Assembly: GCA_010015655.1 (NCBI GenBank)
Contig: ML976664.1
Location: forward strand, 312,043-376,042
Length of the DNA: 64,000 nt
Source: Bimuria novae-zelandiae CBS 107.79
Taxonomy: Eukaryota; Ascomycota; Dothideomycetes; Pleosporales; Didymosphaeriaceae
Direction of reading: 5' to 3'
In this document: positions 47,427-58,681 of the stretch, one piece after another
How the letters are laid out: each line of letters begins with the position of its first letter
Numbering within the stretch: position 1 is the first letter of the stretch
Notes under the pieces: model-generated
What the model saw: only the letters and a program-made list of their open reading frames with translations
Told to the model about the DNA's origin: nothing
Database searches by the model: none
Position numbers and translations under genes: made by a program

Positions 47427-47592
47427 CCTTTCCTAAGCTCGACAAGGTACTCTGCAATTGCTTTGGAAGCTTGGAAAACCGTGACGATATCCCCTCGAGT
47501 AACCGTACACGCGATGGAACAAAAGGCAATTCCACGTGGGACGGGGCGAAGCGCAACGGCACCCTCTTATCACAGCGACCCGTCCCTGGCAC

Positions 47593-48218
47593 AAGCGTGG
47601 ACTAATAGTCGGGAAGCTGGAAACGGTGCCCTGCTCGGTTATGCAGGGATCTAAAGTGATGGGTGGACTCGGCTAACGCTCTTCTGGAATATTTGAGTCC
47701 GTGAGGCGTCGGACTGCGTGAACGTGCACCTCGTCTGACTGGGGTCCAAATTATTGGCAACCTCCGCACGGGAGACATGAAGACGACGGTTGGGCGAAGC
47801 TAATTAGCGGTCCGTTGTTAACGCTTGGGATGGGGTGCATAACGAAAGCCTAAACTGCAGTTATGGATATATCGATAACGCCTTTTGCTTGACACCAGAA
47901 GAACGTCTCTTCTGACATGGGAGGGGTGAAGGGTCAATGGAGTTCATGTGAATAAGATCTTGGCGCGTCCGTAGAGCCCCTTCGTGCGGCCCCAAACACT
48001 TGTTGATAGGGTGGACTTGTACAGCTGCTATCCATCGCCGGTGTCCGTCAAAGCAGATCCCGGAATCTCGCCCCCCGCATTGCTGGCTGTCCGTCCTGCG
48101 CGAGTCCGCCGGCTTCGAGCGCTCGCTTTGCCGCGTTAATGTTGCCAAGGGAAGGCGTGTTGATCGAAACCTTATTGCCTCCGTACTTCGTGACACAAAA
48201 TTTGATCGCGCCATCTAC
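47593..48218. other. Intergenic, no gene seen
   Basis: No coherent coding signal. It may include the 5' end of the Ser/Pro-rich gene and the 3' flank of the carrier gene. Confidence 0.35.
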
Positions 48219-49366
48219 CTAGCTTATAAACCTCATGGTAAGTTCGACCCTGCAGCGTATCAGTGTCGTGCATGTGTCACTACCAATCTGTGGGTGAACT
48301 CACGTAGCGAACGTGCCTGCGCTAACAGGCATAGCCCTCAACAGTGTAGGGCCGATTCCTCTCCAGAAACCACCGAGGCCTTCCGCCTTGAACGTCTGGG
48401 CAAAGCAATCGCGCATGGTCTTGTACTTTTGTGTTTCACCAAAGCCATCCGTCTGCATCTTGCTCTTGATAACGTCCCACGGATAGCTACAGAGCCAGAG
48501 TGCCTCGCCTGCTAGACCGCCGTACAGAGCCACCTTGAGCGTGCTGATCTCGTCTCGTTTGATGTTGTTGCGCTCTGCATCTTTGTTCATCATGTACTCA
48601 AAGGCGGCGAACCAGGCACCATAGGCATTGGCCTCACGCAAGAGCGTCACAGCTGTTCCTCGGTAGAGACCCCGAATTCCCTCGTGGGCTGTAAGCTTCT
48701 TGATACAATCAACGGGCCCATTGTAAATGCGAGCTGCACCATGAGGCTGCGTCTGTAGGCGGATACGGATGTGCTCGATAGGGCTCGACAAGACTGTATT
48801 CGTGATGCCCGCAAAGGAACCAGCTGCGTAGTACTGCATGTAGCTGAGGTCACCAGAGCCCGATTTTTCCAGATTCCGAGTCTCGAACAGACGGCGTGCA
48901 TAGTGAAATCCGCCAAACTGGACTGACACACAGGCACCGATACCAATCAAAGGTGTCAATGTACCCTTGTAGAAAGCCAGGGCTCTCTCGTTTTTGTAGA
49001 TTTGGGTTGCAGCATCGAGGGCGCTTGAGTACTGCGAAGTGGTCTGTAACCTGACCTTGACGATATCGAAAGGTTGACCTGGCTTGAGTCAGTGCTGCTC
49101 GTACCGATATCGGACTATATGCCCTCCCATCAATTGTGGATACTCGCTTGCAAACTGATAACCGCAGTGTTTTAACAAAAAAAGTTTGTACACTGGTAAA
49201 AACGAACATCCACAGAGCTGGCCGTCTGGATTCAGCCCAACTTCTCGAAAGTCTTTCACGTACCGATAAGCACTTGAGCAACGCCGCCCACCGCACCCGC
49301 AAACAAATCCTTCAGCGTCCTTTGAAGCCCATACTCCGGTGCCTCCAACTCAGTCTCAATGCCCAT
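48219..49366 (-). CDS. Mitochondrial carrier protein, YMC1/carnitine-ornithine-like, 302 aa, two introns
   Basis: Exons on the minus strand are 49366-49264, 49078-48304 and 48249-48219; total 909 nt in frame. Introns are 185 and 54 nt, the second with branch-like CACTGAT. Members of the SLC25 family sit in the inner mitochondrial membrane and exchange metabolites. Three signature repeats are present: QPFDIVKVRLQT (about residue 36), SPIEHIRIRLQTQ (about 134) and YPWDVIKSKMQT (about 240). Each has the Pro-x-Asp/Glu-x-x-Lys/Arg pattern, and the six-helix layout and length are normal. The middle repeat SPIEHIRIRLQTQ resembles YMC1-like carriers, which move glutamate or related substrates; the substrate here is inference. 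The last exon encodes only VELTMRFIS and the stop, but it restores the usual family ending. Confidence 0.92.
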
Positions 49367-50095
49367 CTCTTGGAGTTTGTACTCAATCGCTCTCACTCCT
49401 TTTGGCCAACCTCCCGTCTCTTATAGACGCACGAGTCTCCAGCGGGGCACGGCGCGCGCAATTATCAATCTCTTATTCTCAGAGAGGTGTGGTCAGAAAG
49501 AACAATTGACTATAGTCGACGGAGAATGGGGACGGCAATCAATGGTTGTGGGATCCGGCTTCGGGGAGTTTGCTTGGTCTCGCCGACGGCCAACTAAATT
49601 CTTTGGTTGACGTGATGGTGCCAAGACCCCAAAAGTGGGTCGCGAATCGTCCCTTCGGGACAACAACGATGGTCATACTCTTGAATTTACAATTACGCTT
49701 ACAGGGACAGCTTTTTAGTGTGTTTGGCATTCGGTATTCGAAAACGACACTTGAAAAATATTAACTATATACGATAAGAGATGCTACGAATATACAAGAA
49801 GCCGTTCAGAAATGAACAGTCTAAACCAACCTTCTTCGACGCCTTCTAAGCTACTACCAGTGTAGCGTATCATGCAATTTTCTAGCGAAGTCCAGAGAAG
49901 ACCACGCTGGTTCTATGCTCACTCTCTTAGACAAATCGGAGGTCCATGGGCATCTAATGCTCTCCATGACAGCGCGCCGCAGCGAAGAGGCAATGCCGAC
50001 GCCGTGTATCGTCAGATTGATGGATTCATCAATCTGCTCATGCGTCCCATTATCTTACATATTCGTGAGTCCGGGTCTAAGTTGCGAACGATGTG
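49367..50095. other. Intergenic, no gene seen
   Basis: This sequence is the upstream flank of the carrier gene and the downstream flank of the Ras-like gene, both on the minus strand. No coding signal. Confidence 0.4.
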
Positions 50096-51065
50096 CTACC
50101 AGCACCGGAGCCTCTTCCAAAAGCTTTGTTTCGGTTCATGATCTTCGCCATTCGGTGGTGTAGCTGACGAGCCTTCTTTTTCGCCCAGAGGTGGTAGGGC
50201 ACCCGTTCTCGCAGGTTGTTTGGCAGAAGCGCCTCCAGATGCTGCTATTCGGCGTGCCTCGACAACGCGGCGGACGAGCACTGTCCCGTTAGCCTCCCGC
50301 TTTGGCCAATCGTAGCTGTAACTTACGCGCAAATGTCTCCTCAATATTCACCATCTCTCTCGCACTGGTCTCCATGAATCCGCAACCTCTCTTGCGCGCC
50401 CACTCAAGCCCCTCGGCGGCCTTGACCACGCGTGCCGATGACAGATCGCACTTGTTGCCCGCAACAAGCTTCACCGGCGGCACCTTCCCCTGATCAATTC
50501 TGTTCTCCTCTTCCATATCAATCATCTCGGCAAAGTATTCGAGCCCCTCGAGGCTGTGCTGATTCGTGATGTCGTAGACGAGGAGGAAGGCATCGGAACG
50601 GAGGTTTGAGGCGGCCCAAAGGGAGCGGTATTCTTCCTGGCCGGCCGTATCGGTGAGCATGAGGAAGTAGGACTGGCCGTCGACGGTGCGCGTGACCGAA
50701 TATGAGTCTTCTGGGTGGTTGTTAGCACGGGAGTGCCTTCCATAAAGGTGCGACCGCCGAGGCGCAGCTGCTCGGTGGCCGCATGCGCATCGGCATTGTA
50801 TGCGGTATGGAGACGTACCTATGGTTGGATCATAACTATTGCCCGCTTCGTCAGCCCAGCGTGCTTCGAATGCCACGACTCAAGCCGACATGTCAACTTA
50901 CTCATGCGTCCATTCACTCCTCACTAGCCGTAATGTGATCGAACTCTTTCCTATGCCAGCGTCAGCTGTCGTTTCGTCCACGATTGTGTTTGGTTTCGCT
51001 TGGAAAGACATACCGCATCCACCGTCTCCGCACACTGTGATCGTTATCCTGTTATCCGGATCCAT
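50096..51065 (-). CDS. Ras-family small GTPase with non-CaaX C terminus, 228 aa, four introns
   Basis: Exons on the minus strand are 51065-51014, 50950-50902, 50835-50819, 50710-50327 and 50280-50096; total 687 nt in frame. The third exon is only 17 nt (TTATGATCCAACCATAG), needed to encode YDPTI of the effector loop. All G motifs are seen: P-loop GDGGCGKS (residues 13-20), TIED, DTAGQ, NKCD and ETSA. The core is closest to Ras/Rap-type proteins (Krev-1-like in fungi, by memory). The C terminus is KRLRCW and the stop, so there is no CaaX box: the last Cys is next to the final residue, which does not fit farnesylation. A Ser/Pro/Ala-rich hypervariable tail precedes it. Expected role: membrane-associated signalling switch; how it reaches membranes is unclear. 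Confidence 0.9.
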
Positions 51066-52319
51066 ATCCTACAACCCAAAAGGAAAAATATTATAACGAA
51101 AAAAGATCGTGTTGGTCGTGGAGAACGGCGAGCGTGGGTGGTGGGTTGGTCCCAGTCGCTGTCGCTGTCGTAGTTGTCGTGGCGTTCGCTCGTCGGGTCG
51201 CAATGCTTCACCCAATGACGGCTCGCGGAGTAGTGACGGCGCTCCGCACTTAGCTCACCAAGAAACAATGAATTGATGTCTCGGAGAGCCTATACGTGCG
51301 CGAAGTCGTTCGGTGCGGCGATGGCAAGTGTCGGTGTCGGGTAGACGCGCGAAAAGCAGCAAGACGGGTGAAAATACGAGGCGGCACAGGAGCGTTTGAA
51401 GAAAAGCGCCGCCGTTGCTCGTCTGGAAGGTCTGCACCCTTGCAACCGCCCTCCGCCCACGGTTCATGCGCCCACGATCCCGGGACTTTTTTTTACCTTT
51501 TCAAATCTTAATTTAAAATTGGCTTGCCTGATGCCTGCGATGGTCGACACACACGTGCGCCATGCCTGTGCGTGCATGAGTAACTCGAAGGGTCATCGCT
51601 GCTGTTGACTGTGGTCCGTCTCTCCTTACGACACGGGATACGCCGCGAGGAACTGAAATGAACAGCCCTTGGGCAGCAGAAGAGCGACCACACACACAGG
51701 ACAACGGAAGGATCAGGCCAACCCCCACATCTCAAATACGATCGTTCGCAGGATAACATCTGCGCCGAGACCAACTCGTCACTCCAATCACTCCTTCGGT
51801 TGCCAGCCCCAGAGTAGTGCCGTGTTTCATCTGGCTCTATTCGTACATCAACTCAGCTATAGCACAGTGTCGTATTCGAAGGATCAGACGGAAGAAGCCT
51901 CGCATCGTCGTTCCTATCACAATCCGCTATTAGAGGTACTCCAATCATCACGGTAATCGGCGAGGCTAACATGTATGCGATAGGATGCAGGCATACGCTC
52001 CACACGATCACGAAAGATTTGCGCTGGGGTGCCTGTCTGCACTTCAAGTGCCTCGAGGTACGCTCTGCTATCAACTATAGTTGGGGTTACCACTGCCTTC
52101 ATCGCAACGTTCAGCAGTTGCCGCTGATAAAGCTAGCCGAGTACGGGGCGAGGAACATATTGCAGGGGTGCCTCAGCCGTGCGCCAGCTATGAAGCCTCA
52201 TCGCTATCCCTTCGAAGGCTAACCATACATGTCTAAAGCATCGTCTACTAAGAAGGCTTTGGACTGGTCGATACTCGGCATATTTGTTTTGTATCAATTT
52301 TACGCGTGGCGCATTCACT
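51066..52319. other. Intergenic, no gene seen
   Basis: Upstream flank of the Ras-like gene followed by ordinary sequence. Short frames lack domain signatures. Confidence 0.4.
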
Positions 52320-53574
52320 TAATCACCAGAAAGAGGAAATTCGGCGTCTTCCCATCTGCCTAGAGAGCTGGGGCTCTGAGATGGCGGGGACATTCGGAGC
52401 TGTAGGCCTCCGCAAGGATCCGAAATACCTCGCTCTCCATATGCATGGGGAGACCTGCCACACTAGCAGCGTGTTTCGTCAACGTTGAAGATCGGTCGGT
52501 TTCTTTCTCACGGAATCTAAACAACTCCCTGCGCCGTCTAAGATGGCACGCGTATCAATCGAAGCCACCCAAGAACTTAGCCATCTGGGCTGACGCGGTC
52601 TGCATCTCTCAGCAAAATCTAAAAGAAGGGCTAGACCAGGTACCGCTCATACAAAAGATATGCACTCCTAGAAAGAAACTTAGGCGTAGTTCTTATTTCT
52701 GAACAAAAGATATGCTGTCAGTACGAATTACCGCTACCCGTGTGGGTGAGGTTTTCGAGAGCCAGTCGGAGGTACCTACTTTACACATCCAAATAACTGA
52801 AGACCTATTCGACCCCATTGGAGCTGTTCCTCGTCTGATAGAAATACTTCACCGAGACCCACATTTCACATCCATTGTGCCTTTCAGCCGCGATGAAACT
52901 GCTGTGCACTTCGATCATATTCAGAAGGTCCTCAGGAGTGTCACTCTCCAATCTTGGTTCACAAGAAGATCAGTATTGCAGGAAGTGGTTCTGGCCCCAG
53001 CCGTGCAAAGATATTTCGGAATCACTGCAGTGGATAAGGAGATTCTCGCTAGTGCGATGGATTTGTACGCTGGCCGCATGGAAATAAGTTACTGCACTAT
53101 ATCCTAACCTGGTCACCACGGGCCACATCGGTGATTTCATTCCTTTTGGCAGAACTTCAACATTATACGCTTTCTACGGGACACCAGGCGAAGCACAACG
53201 CACATTTTCGAGCTCTGTGAGGCGTTCGCGGAGTCTTCAAAAACCTCGTTGGAAGCTGATTGCGTCCATGCACTCCCAGATCTTACCAACCCGCCTTCTA
53301 ACATCGTCCCATACTACACAATTTCGATGTGCAATCTATCGACAGACTTGTGTACGGACTATATCGAGGCAACTCGCTCACTAGACTTCCTCCATTTCGC
53401 AAGTACCAGCAGCAGTCGGAGAGAAATGCCATCGTGGGTAGTCGATTGGACTCTGCTCCAAATACCTGGACGTGGCTTGCGGGGCTTTCTTGGCCTTTTT
53501 GTGCACCTCAAGCGGTCATACGGTCGCCCTTACGATGCCTTCCACATGACAGCAGCGGATCGATGAGGGAATAA
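52320..53574 (+). pseudogene. HET-domain (heterokaryon incompatibility) pseudogene
   Basis: Plus-strand segments in different frames spell out a HET-domain protein. FSRNLNNSLRRLRWHAYQ leads to NLAIWADAVCISQQN (about 52500-52625), the core HET motif. SWFTRRSVLQEVVLAPAVQR (about 52955-53015) matches the WxxRxWxxQE region. ATRSLDFLHFASTSSSRREM then PSWVVDWT (about 53370-53455) is the typical downstream element. TAA/TGA stops and frame changes separate these pieces, e.g. at 52698-52702 and 53105. HET proteins mediate non-self recognition and cell death in filamentous fungi. No complete reading frame exists. Confidence 0.8.
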
Positions 53575-53771
53575 TTACACTTCGCATTTGCGTAGGCTTC
53601 CGACGCCACGGCCTCAGTCACTTACGGAGCACACCGGATGGCGTCGGCTCGGTCCAGAGTACCTTGTGTCATTTAGATACCCTAACCTGGGTTTATCATA
53701 AGAATGAAGGTTTGCTGTCAAACAAGCTTTGGAAGTTAACATAAGGGCATTATTCATGATTCATTACTACA

Positions 53772-55206
53772 TCAATTACCTGGACCCGTAAAGTTACCAA
53801 TGAAAACAACAAGAATGGCGCAGTACGCAGCGCTAGCAGCGAACAGTTCGTGCCTCGCTGCCTTGGTCAACAGCGACATCGCCGCACTGAAAAGCAGAGT
53901 GAAGACAATCAGCAAGCCAACCGCATTAAGGGTATCTCTAGTGTTGGCGTCCAAAGCCGAAGAGTCTGTCGATCCCGACTCGTTACCAATGTGCGCAGTA
54001 GTGGATGTGAGCATATACATAGCAACGACAGGAACGACGAGCAGCGCAAAGATTACCAGAGTGATGAGGATGTTAGCCAGTTTATCGATGCGCGTCGAAC
54101 TGTACAGAGTGATGTACTTGTTCGTCGTCTTCGCTCGCAACTCGGGCGACTGGAAGTATCGCTTCGTAAGTCAGTGATCTGACCTGTTCAAGAAGATTGT
54201 GGACGTACCCCAAGTGGCGATGATGGATGCTCCTTCACTCCGAATCTGCGAAGCATACCACTGACCCACTCGTCGAATTTGAAGATGGCTTTCTCAAGGC
54301 CACCATCGAAGCTGCCACCCTCGCGACCACTATTGCGTAACGAGACAGTGTCTTCCTTGCTGCGAATTGGTTCTGTCTCGGCATCCATGAGTGGCTTATG
54401 GTTATAGTGGAAACGCCGCACAGAACGATAGTTACGGTCGCTAGGCTTTTGGAAACTGTCTAGTGTGCGAGCTTTGATCAGTACTTCGTCGTACTCCATC
54501 AGCTTCGCCCTTATCTCCTTAAGTATTACTCTTCGCGTTCGACCATCATTTTCATCGCAAGCTCTATCGAACTCACAAGAGCGAAGACGACTGGGATCTT
54601 CATCGAAGTCATCCCAATCAATCTCGTCAAGCTCTCTCTCTAGGCCGGCGATGTCGTCTTGCAAATCAAGCAGTACTCGTGAATGGAGGTAGGTAAAAGA
54701 TCGATAGAGGGAAAAGTTGGACTCTGAAGATTGGAAAGCCGCGAGCCTTGGGTAGCCGTTGGGAGTATTGTCCACTTGTATGATCAGCTGTGCTGTGTCG
54801 TGCGGCACGAGAAGCTTACACTGGCGCGTACTGATTTCCGTCACACCTGGTGGATCTGGTTCTGATCTGAACGAACCAGTCACTCGTCGTAAGAAAGTCG
54901 GTCGGGATTTCTCATCATCATCTTACTGTGCGTCAGTTGGGTGTTTCAGCCGCAGCTTTGGGAAGGCTGGTCGTCGAGGGCGATTTGTAACGTACGAGGC
55001 TGTGCAGGCGCCTCGTTCGTGGACGAGCGAGAGCGAGAGTCGGACGAGGAGCGACGCGAAGACGCATCGTGCTCCTCGCCCATCTCGATGATGACATCGC
55101 CGCCGAGCGTGTGCTCAGTATCGGTCGGGGATTGGGGGCCCTTCTCAACATCGTTGACAAAGGTATCTCCAGTCATTCGACGTGTGGGTGTTGGTGTGGG
55201 GGCCAT
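53772..55206 (-). CDS. DUF6594 membrane protein, 437 aa, two introns
   Basis: Exons on the minus strand are 55206-54996, 54921-54209 and 54161-53772; total 1314 nt in frame. Introns are 74 nt (GTACGT to GTAAG) and 47 nt (GTACGT to GAAG, branch-like CTGAC). The first 110 or so residues are acidic, Ser/Thr-rich and probably disordered. The DUF6594 signature follows: YPRLAAFQSSESNFSLYRSF, then YLHSRVLLDLQDDIAGLERE and a coiled-coil-like DEIDWDD segment. Three transmembrane helices lie at the C terminus (about residues 337-359, 387-407 and 412-430). The family is common in fungal genomes, often near HET genes; its function is unknown. The first intron was chosen because it is the only one found that keeps the frame, so the exon 1 link is less certain than the rest. 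Confidence 0.8.
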
Positions 55207-55544
55207 TTTGGCTAGGGCTGAGCGGCCTGCGCAAAGACGAAAAGACCAGCGAAAAGGGACAACTTTTGAGATCTGACGAAATGGAACGACTTTTAGGCCG
55301 TCATTGATGAAATGAATGAAAATTTGAAGTGGCTGTAGCTGAGCAATGTGGCGAGTGAGCCGTCTAATGTACGAAATGCAGAGGAACCCCGCCGGTGAGC
55401 ACTGGCGATGATCGCCGGCTCCGACCGACATGCGCCAGCCACCAGTCGATTACGGCTGCCTGAACATCAATCTAACGGAATCCAACCATCCAGAGAAACC
55501 TGCACCACATGCCGCAGCATAGCCACGGTGCACGTCCCCTTCAT
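55207..55544. other. Short intergenic gap, no gene seen
   Basis: Contains the upstream flank of the DUF6594 gene and the downstream flank of the small conserved protein, both on the minus strand. Confidence 0.4.
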
Positions 55545-56023
55545 TCAGCCACTCTTTGGCTTTGGGGCGCTTTCCGCCTTCAATTTGTTCTCTCGTATCC
55601 ATTCGCCGTTATTGTAAAGCGTGCCCTTGCGGACCAGCTGATATTCGTAGTAGTCGAATCGTGAAGGGCGTCCTTGGTGGATTTTGTAGATGCCTTTTGT
55701 GCGAATGCCGTTTTCGATTATGCCCATATGCACAGTTTGACCAGGCTTAAAACGTCCAGTGTCCTGTCCGTCATGAGCAGGTGCATTTGGAAAGAGGAGA
55801 GGAAATACTCACACGTTGAGCGAAGGGGTCGACGTAGACGCCGGACTTTTCCATTGGCGGCCTTTCTTGCTGCTCTGCAAGTTCCTCTTCCGACCACGAG
55901 GGGTCCAATTCTCTCTGATCGGACATATTGTCAGCCTGATTCGATGCGGCGAGGTCTCAGGCGCTGTGTGCGACTTACGCATTGGTCCTGGGCGGGCTGA
56001 ACATCTTCCTGAGTGGATGCCAT
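55545..56023 (-). CDS. Small hypothetical protein, 128 aa, two introns
   Basis: Exons on the minus strand are 56023-55979, 55935-55813 and 55763-55545, all joined at codon boundaries; total 387 nt. Introns are 43 nt (GTAAGT to ATCAG) and 49 nt (GTGAGT to GACAG). The protein starts MASTQEDVQPAQDQ, has an acidic Gln/Glu-rich part (ELDPSWSEEELAEQQERPPM), then a compact C-terminal segment, FKPGQTVHMGIIENGIRTKG and so on, with YYEYQLVRKG near the end. This looks like a small folded domain of about 70 residues, possibly nucleic-acid-binding (hypermodified KOW- or SH3-like), but I do not recognise a family. Both splice joins are phase 0, which supports the model. Confidence 0.65.
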
Positions 56024-56598
56024 ATTTCAAGAAATGATAATGATGCGAGGCGAGCGGGGTAGTAGGCTTGATTTGATGTGATGTGACTGGAGAAGGCTGC
56101 GGCGTTAATAAGTATTCAGTGATACGGCTGTTGCAGGCCTCCTGCACACTGCCTTGCACTTCACCAGCCGACTGTTCGGTGGTGAAGCACACTTGCGGCT
56201 GTGCATGGATGGTTCTATTGTCATCATTGCCTGCTCCCGGGTGGAACTGCGCATTTTTGTCGCACTGTCACCTTGCGATTGATCCATGACGAAGTTCCTC
56301 CTCCATAATCAACGATGGTCACCTCTCGACTGATATCAAAAATTCATTAGAAATTAACTTTACCATAGACTAGCTTCAAATAGAAAGAAGAACGGGAGGA
56401 AAAGACGATGTTGTTGGCCCCCAAACTAGGCGCCTAATTTAGTCAGCCGTGATTGCCTCGTCTAGACTGCTTCTGTGCCCTCCTTCCCAAGCGGCCCGTC
56501 CCACCAATTCGGGGCTGAACTGCTCTACATCAGCGTACGGACAAAATGGAGGCACTTACGAACCTTTCTCCTGCCTTAAAGCCTGGTGTCCTTGGATT
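56024..56598. other. Intergenic between divergent genes
   Basis: Probable shared promoter region of the small protein (minus) and the caspase-like gene (plus). No coding signal. Confidence 0.4.
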
Positions 56599-58090
56599 AT
56601 GGCACTGTTGTCGCGTGCATCCCAGAGTATTGTTGACGCCATGACACCTGTTATCGCGCAGCCCGCAACCACTGCTCCAGGCGATAAAATATACCATCTC
56701 GAAGTCGACGCACGCATCGAGTCCATCAGAGATGCCCCGAAACGCGATACAAACGTCCTAGGTTCACCCGGATTGATTGCTACAAGGGAATTCGAGCCCA
56801 AAGATGACGTAAATCAGAGGATGCAGGCGTGGTGGGAGGAAGCCATCGCGAAGAACATGGACGTTTCCGATACATATTCCAAAGTCGCCGTTCTCATAGT
56901 CAAGTGGGCGGACGATCTAGATGATCTCAAGACGAGAGCAGAGGTATGTGGTGGGTGAGCACTTTGCGCTGGGCAATCCACTAACACATTTCAAGGCCGA
57001 AGAACTGGATGCTGTCTTCCGTGAGCTGTTCAAGTTCACCACCGAGACAGTCGAACTCAACGTCGCATCGAAGCCGCAACTCCAGATAAACCGTCACATG
57101 AGCGCATTCGTAGATAAACACGACGGGCCACACAATCTCTTAATCGTGTATTATACTGGACATGGCGTTTATCGAGAGGACAAGAAATACTTGGAGCTTA
57201 CGGCGAAGCTCGACACTGACAACAGATGTTATTGGGGTTCCAGATGCAATTGGAATAAGGTTGAAGAAATTCTGCAAACGGATGATGTCGAATCAGATAT
57301 ACTCACAATTCTGGACACTTGCTACTCAAGTAACGTCGTACAGAAGAGCGGAAGAGAGGAAACCAAAACATTCGAATTTTTAAGCGCTTGTGCCATCAAC
57401 CAAACAACAGCAGCCCCCGGCAGCAATAGCTTTACACGCGCTCTCATCGATACCTTGAAAGAGCTCCATACACGATACGGTGATAAGGGCTTTACGACGG
57501 TTCATCTTAACCAGGGCATTCTACTTGACAAAAGACGCCAGGACGCGCCATCTCAGTTGTGGTTTCGCATGCAGCGCGAGCATTACGGACGGCACATCCA
57601 CTTGTCACCTTTGAAGCCGCGGCAGACCCATGATGAGAATGCTCCCAGGTTGCGTCCTGTACGGCCGCGCGGCTTCCTTACTCTACAGTTCGCACTGCGA
57701 GATGAGTCTCTCACACAGGAACAAATTGAGTTTCTCGCGTTACATCTCAGCAAAGCACTGAATAATAAGAAACTTCTCGGTCTGAGCCGTATATCGTGGC
57801 AAAAAATGGAGTCCGCTCCTCCTATGAGTACTCCCTTGGGAAGAGTAGCACTTGCCATGTTTGCAATCGCGCAGTGGAAGAAGGTCATTGAGAAGCGTCG
57901 CCAGGAACGAAGACGACTGGATGAAGTACGGTTACCCATCGTCTCAACAGTCGAAGAGCCATTGTCGGCGACCTCTCGGAAGCGCTCGCGCGATAGCTTG
58001 AACGACTCGCCGGAACCTGAGCGAAAGCGCGATTATCTTGTCATCTCGCAGCCGCCCTCCCCTCCAGTATCCAATTCGTCGAGTAGCTAG
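56599..58090 (+). CDS. Caspase-like (peptidase C14) protein, 479 aa, one intron
   Basis: Exons are 56599-56943 and 56996-58090, with a 52-nt intron (GTATGT to TTCAAG, branch CTAAC). The catalytic His lies in VYYTGHG (His171) and the Cys in TILDTCYSS (Cys224), the caspase/metacaspase dyad. Between and around them the fold pattern of a p20 domain is clear: LLIVYYTGH, ILTILDTCY and FEFLSACAINQTTA. The 115-residue exon-1 segment ends in DTYSKVAVLIVKWADDLD, like the start of a p20 region. The C-terminal 200 residues are charged, with a basic stretch (KKVIEKRRQERRRLDE), and have no recognised domain or NACHT/NB-ARC part. Such genes are thought to act in regulated cell death or non-self responses. 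It lies beside HET and DUF6594 genes, near the right AT block. Cleavage specificity is unknown. Confidence 0.85.
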
Positions 58091-58681
58091 CGTTCTCAGA
58101 CGCGGGCCATCGGACGTAAACAATTGCTCGAATTTTTATACATCTATGTGCATCTGAAACGACGCAATTGTACTAGCGACGCAGTTGATGTGCTGTCATC
58201 AGTGCTTAAGTGGAAATGAACTGATTCCTCTGTGGATCTCCGTATGCGAGCGACTTTTCACTGCTTGCGCAATGTCTGTTTCCAGTCTCCCTCAATCCTG
58301 GATTCTCGAACATCAAGTGGCTCAGCAACTTCCCATTTGAACCGCCTCCTTCGTAGGGCTGTCGCCAACAGCTGTGCTGCCAGTTTAACGTTTTCATTTT
58401 ATTGGGACTGGCTCATGGGAGCACGTAGCGACCACAGCTCTCTGAACAGACTTCAGTCATGTACCCCACAGGTCCAGACTTGTTAGGCAGGCAGACATGT
58501 GAGGACAACAAGCTGTATTGCTATCTGCAGAAAAGAGTGTATGGAGTGAGGAGTCTGCTGAGCGGAGAGAGAGCGGGCGAGAGTCTGTTAAGTTAGTAGT
58601 CCGTGCACTTAGGTGGTGCCTTCCACACATACCACCTCTGACGTCAGTCACGTGGCGACACCCCCCCCCCCCCCAGCTGCG
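58091..58681. other. Transition zone with a C14 run
   Basis: Ordinary sequence up to a run of 14 C at 58661-58674. The base composition changes to AT-rich RIP DNA within the next 50 bases. No gene seen. Confidence 0.6.
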
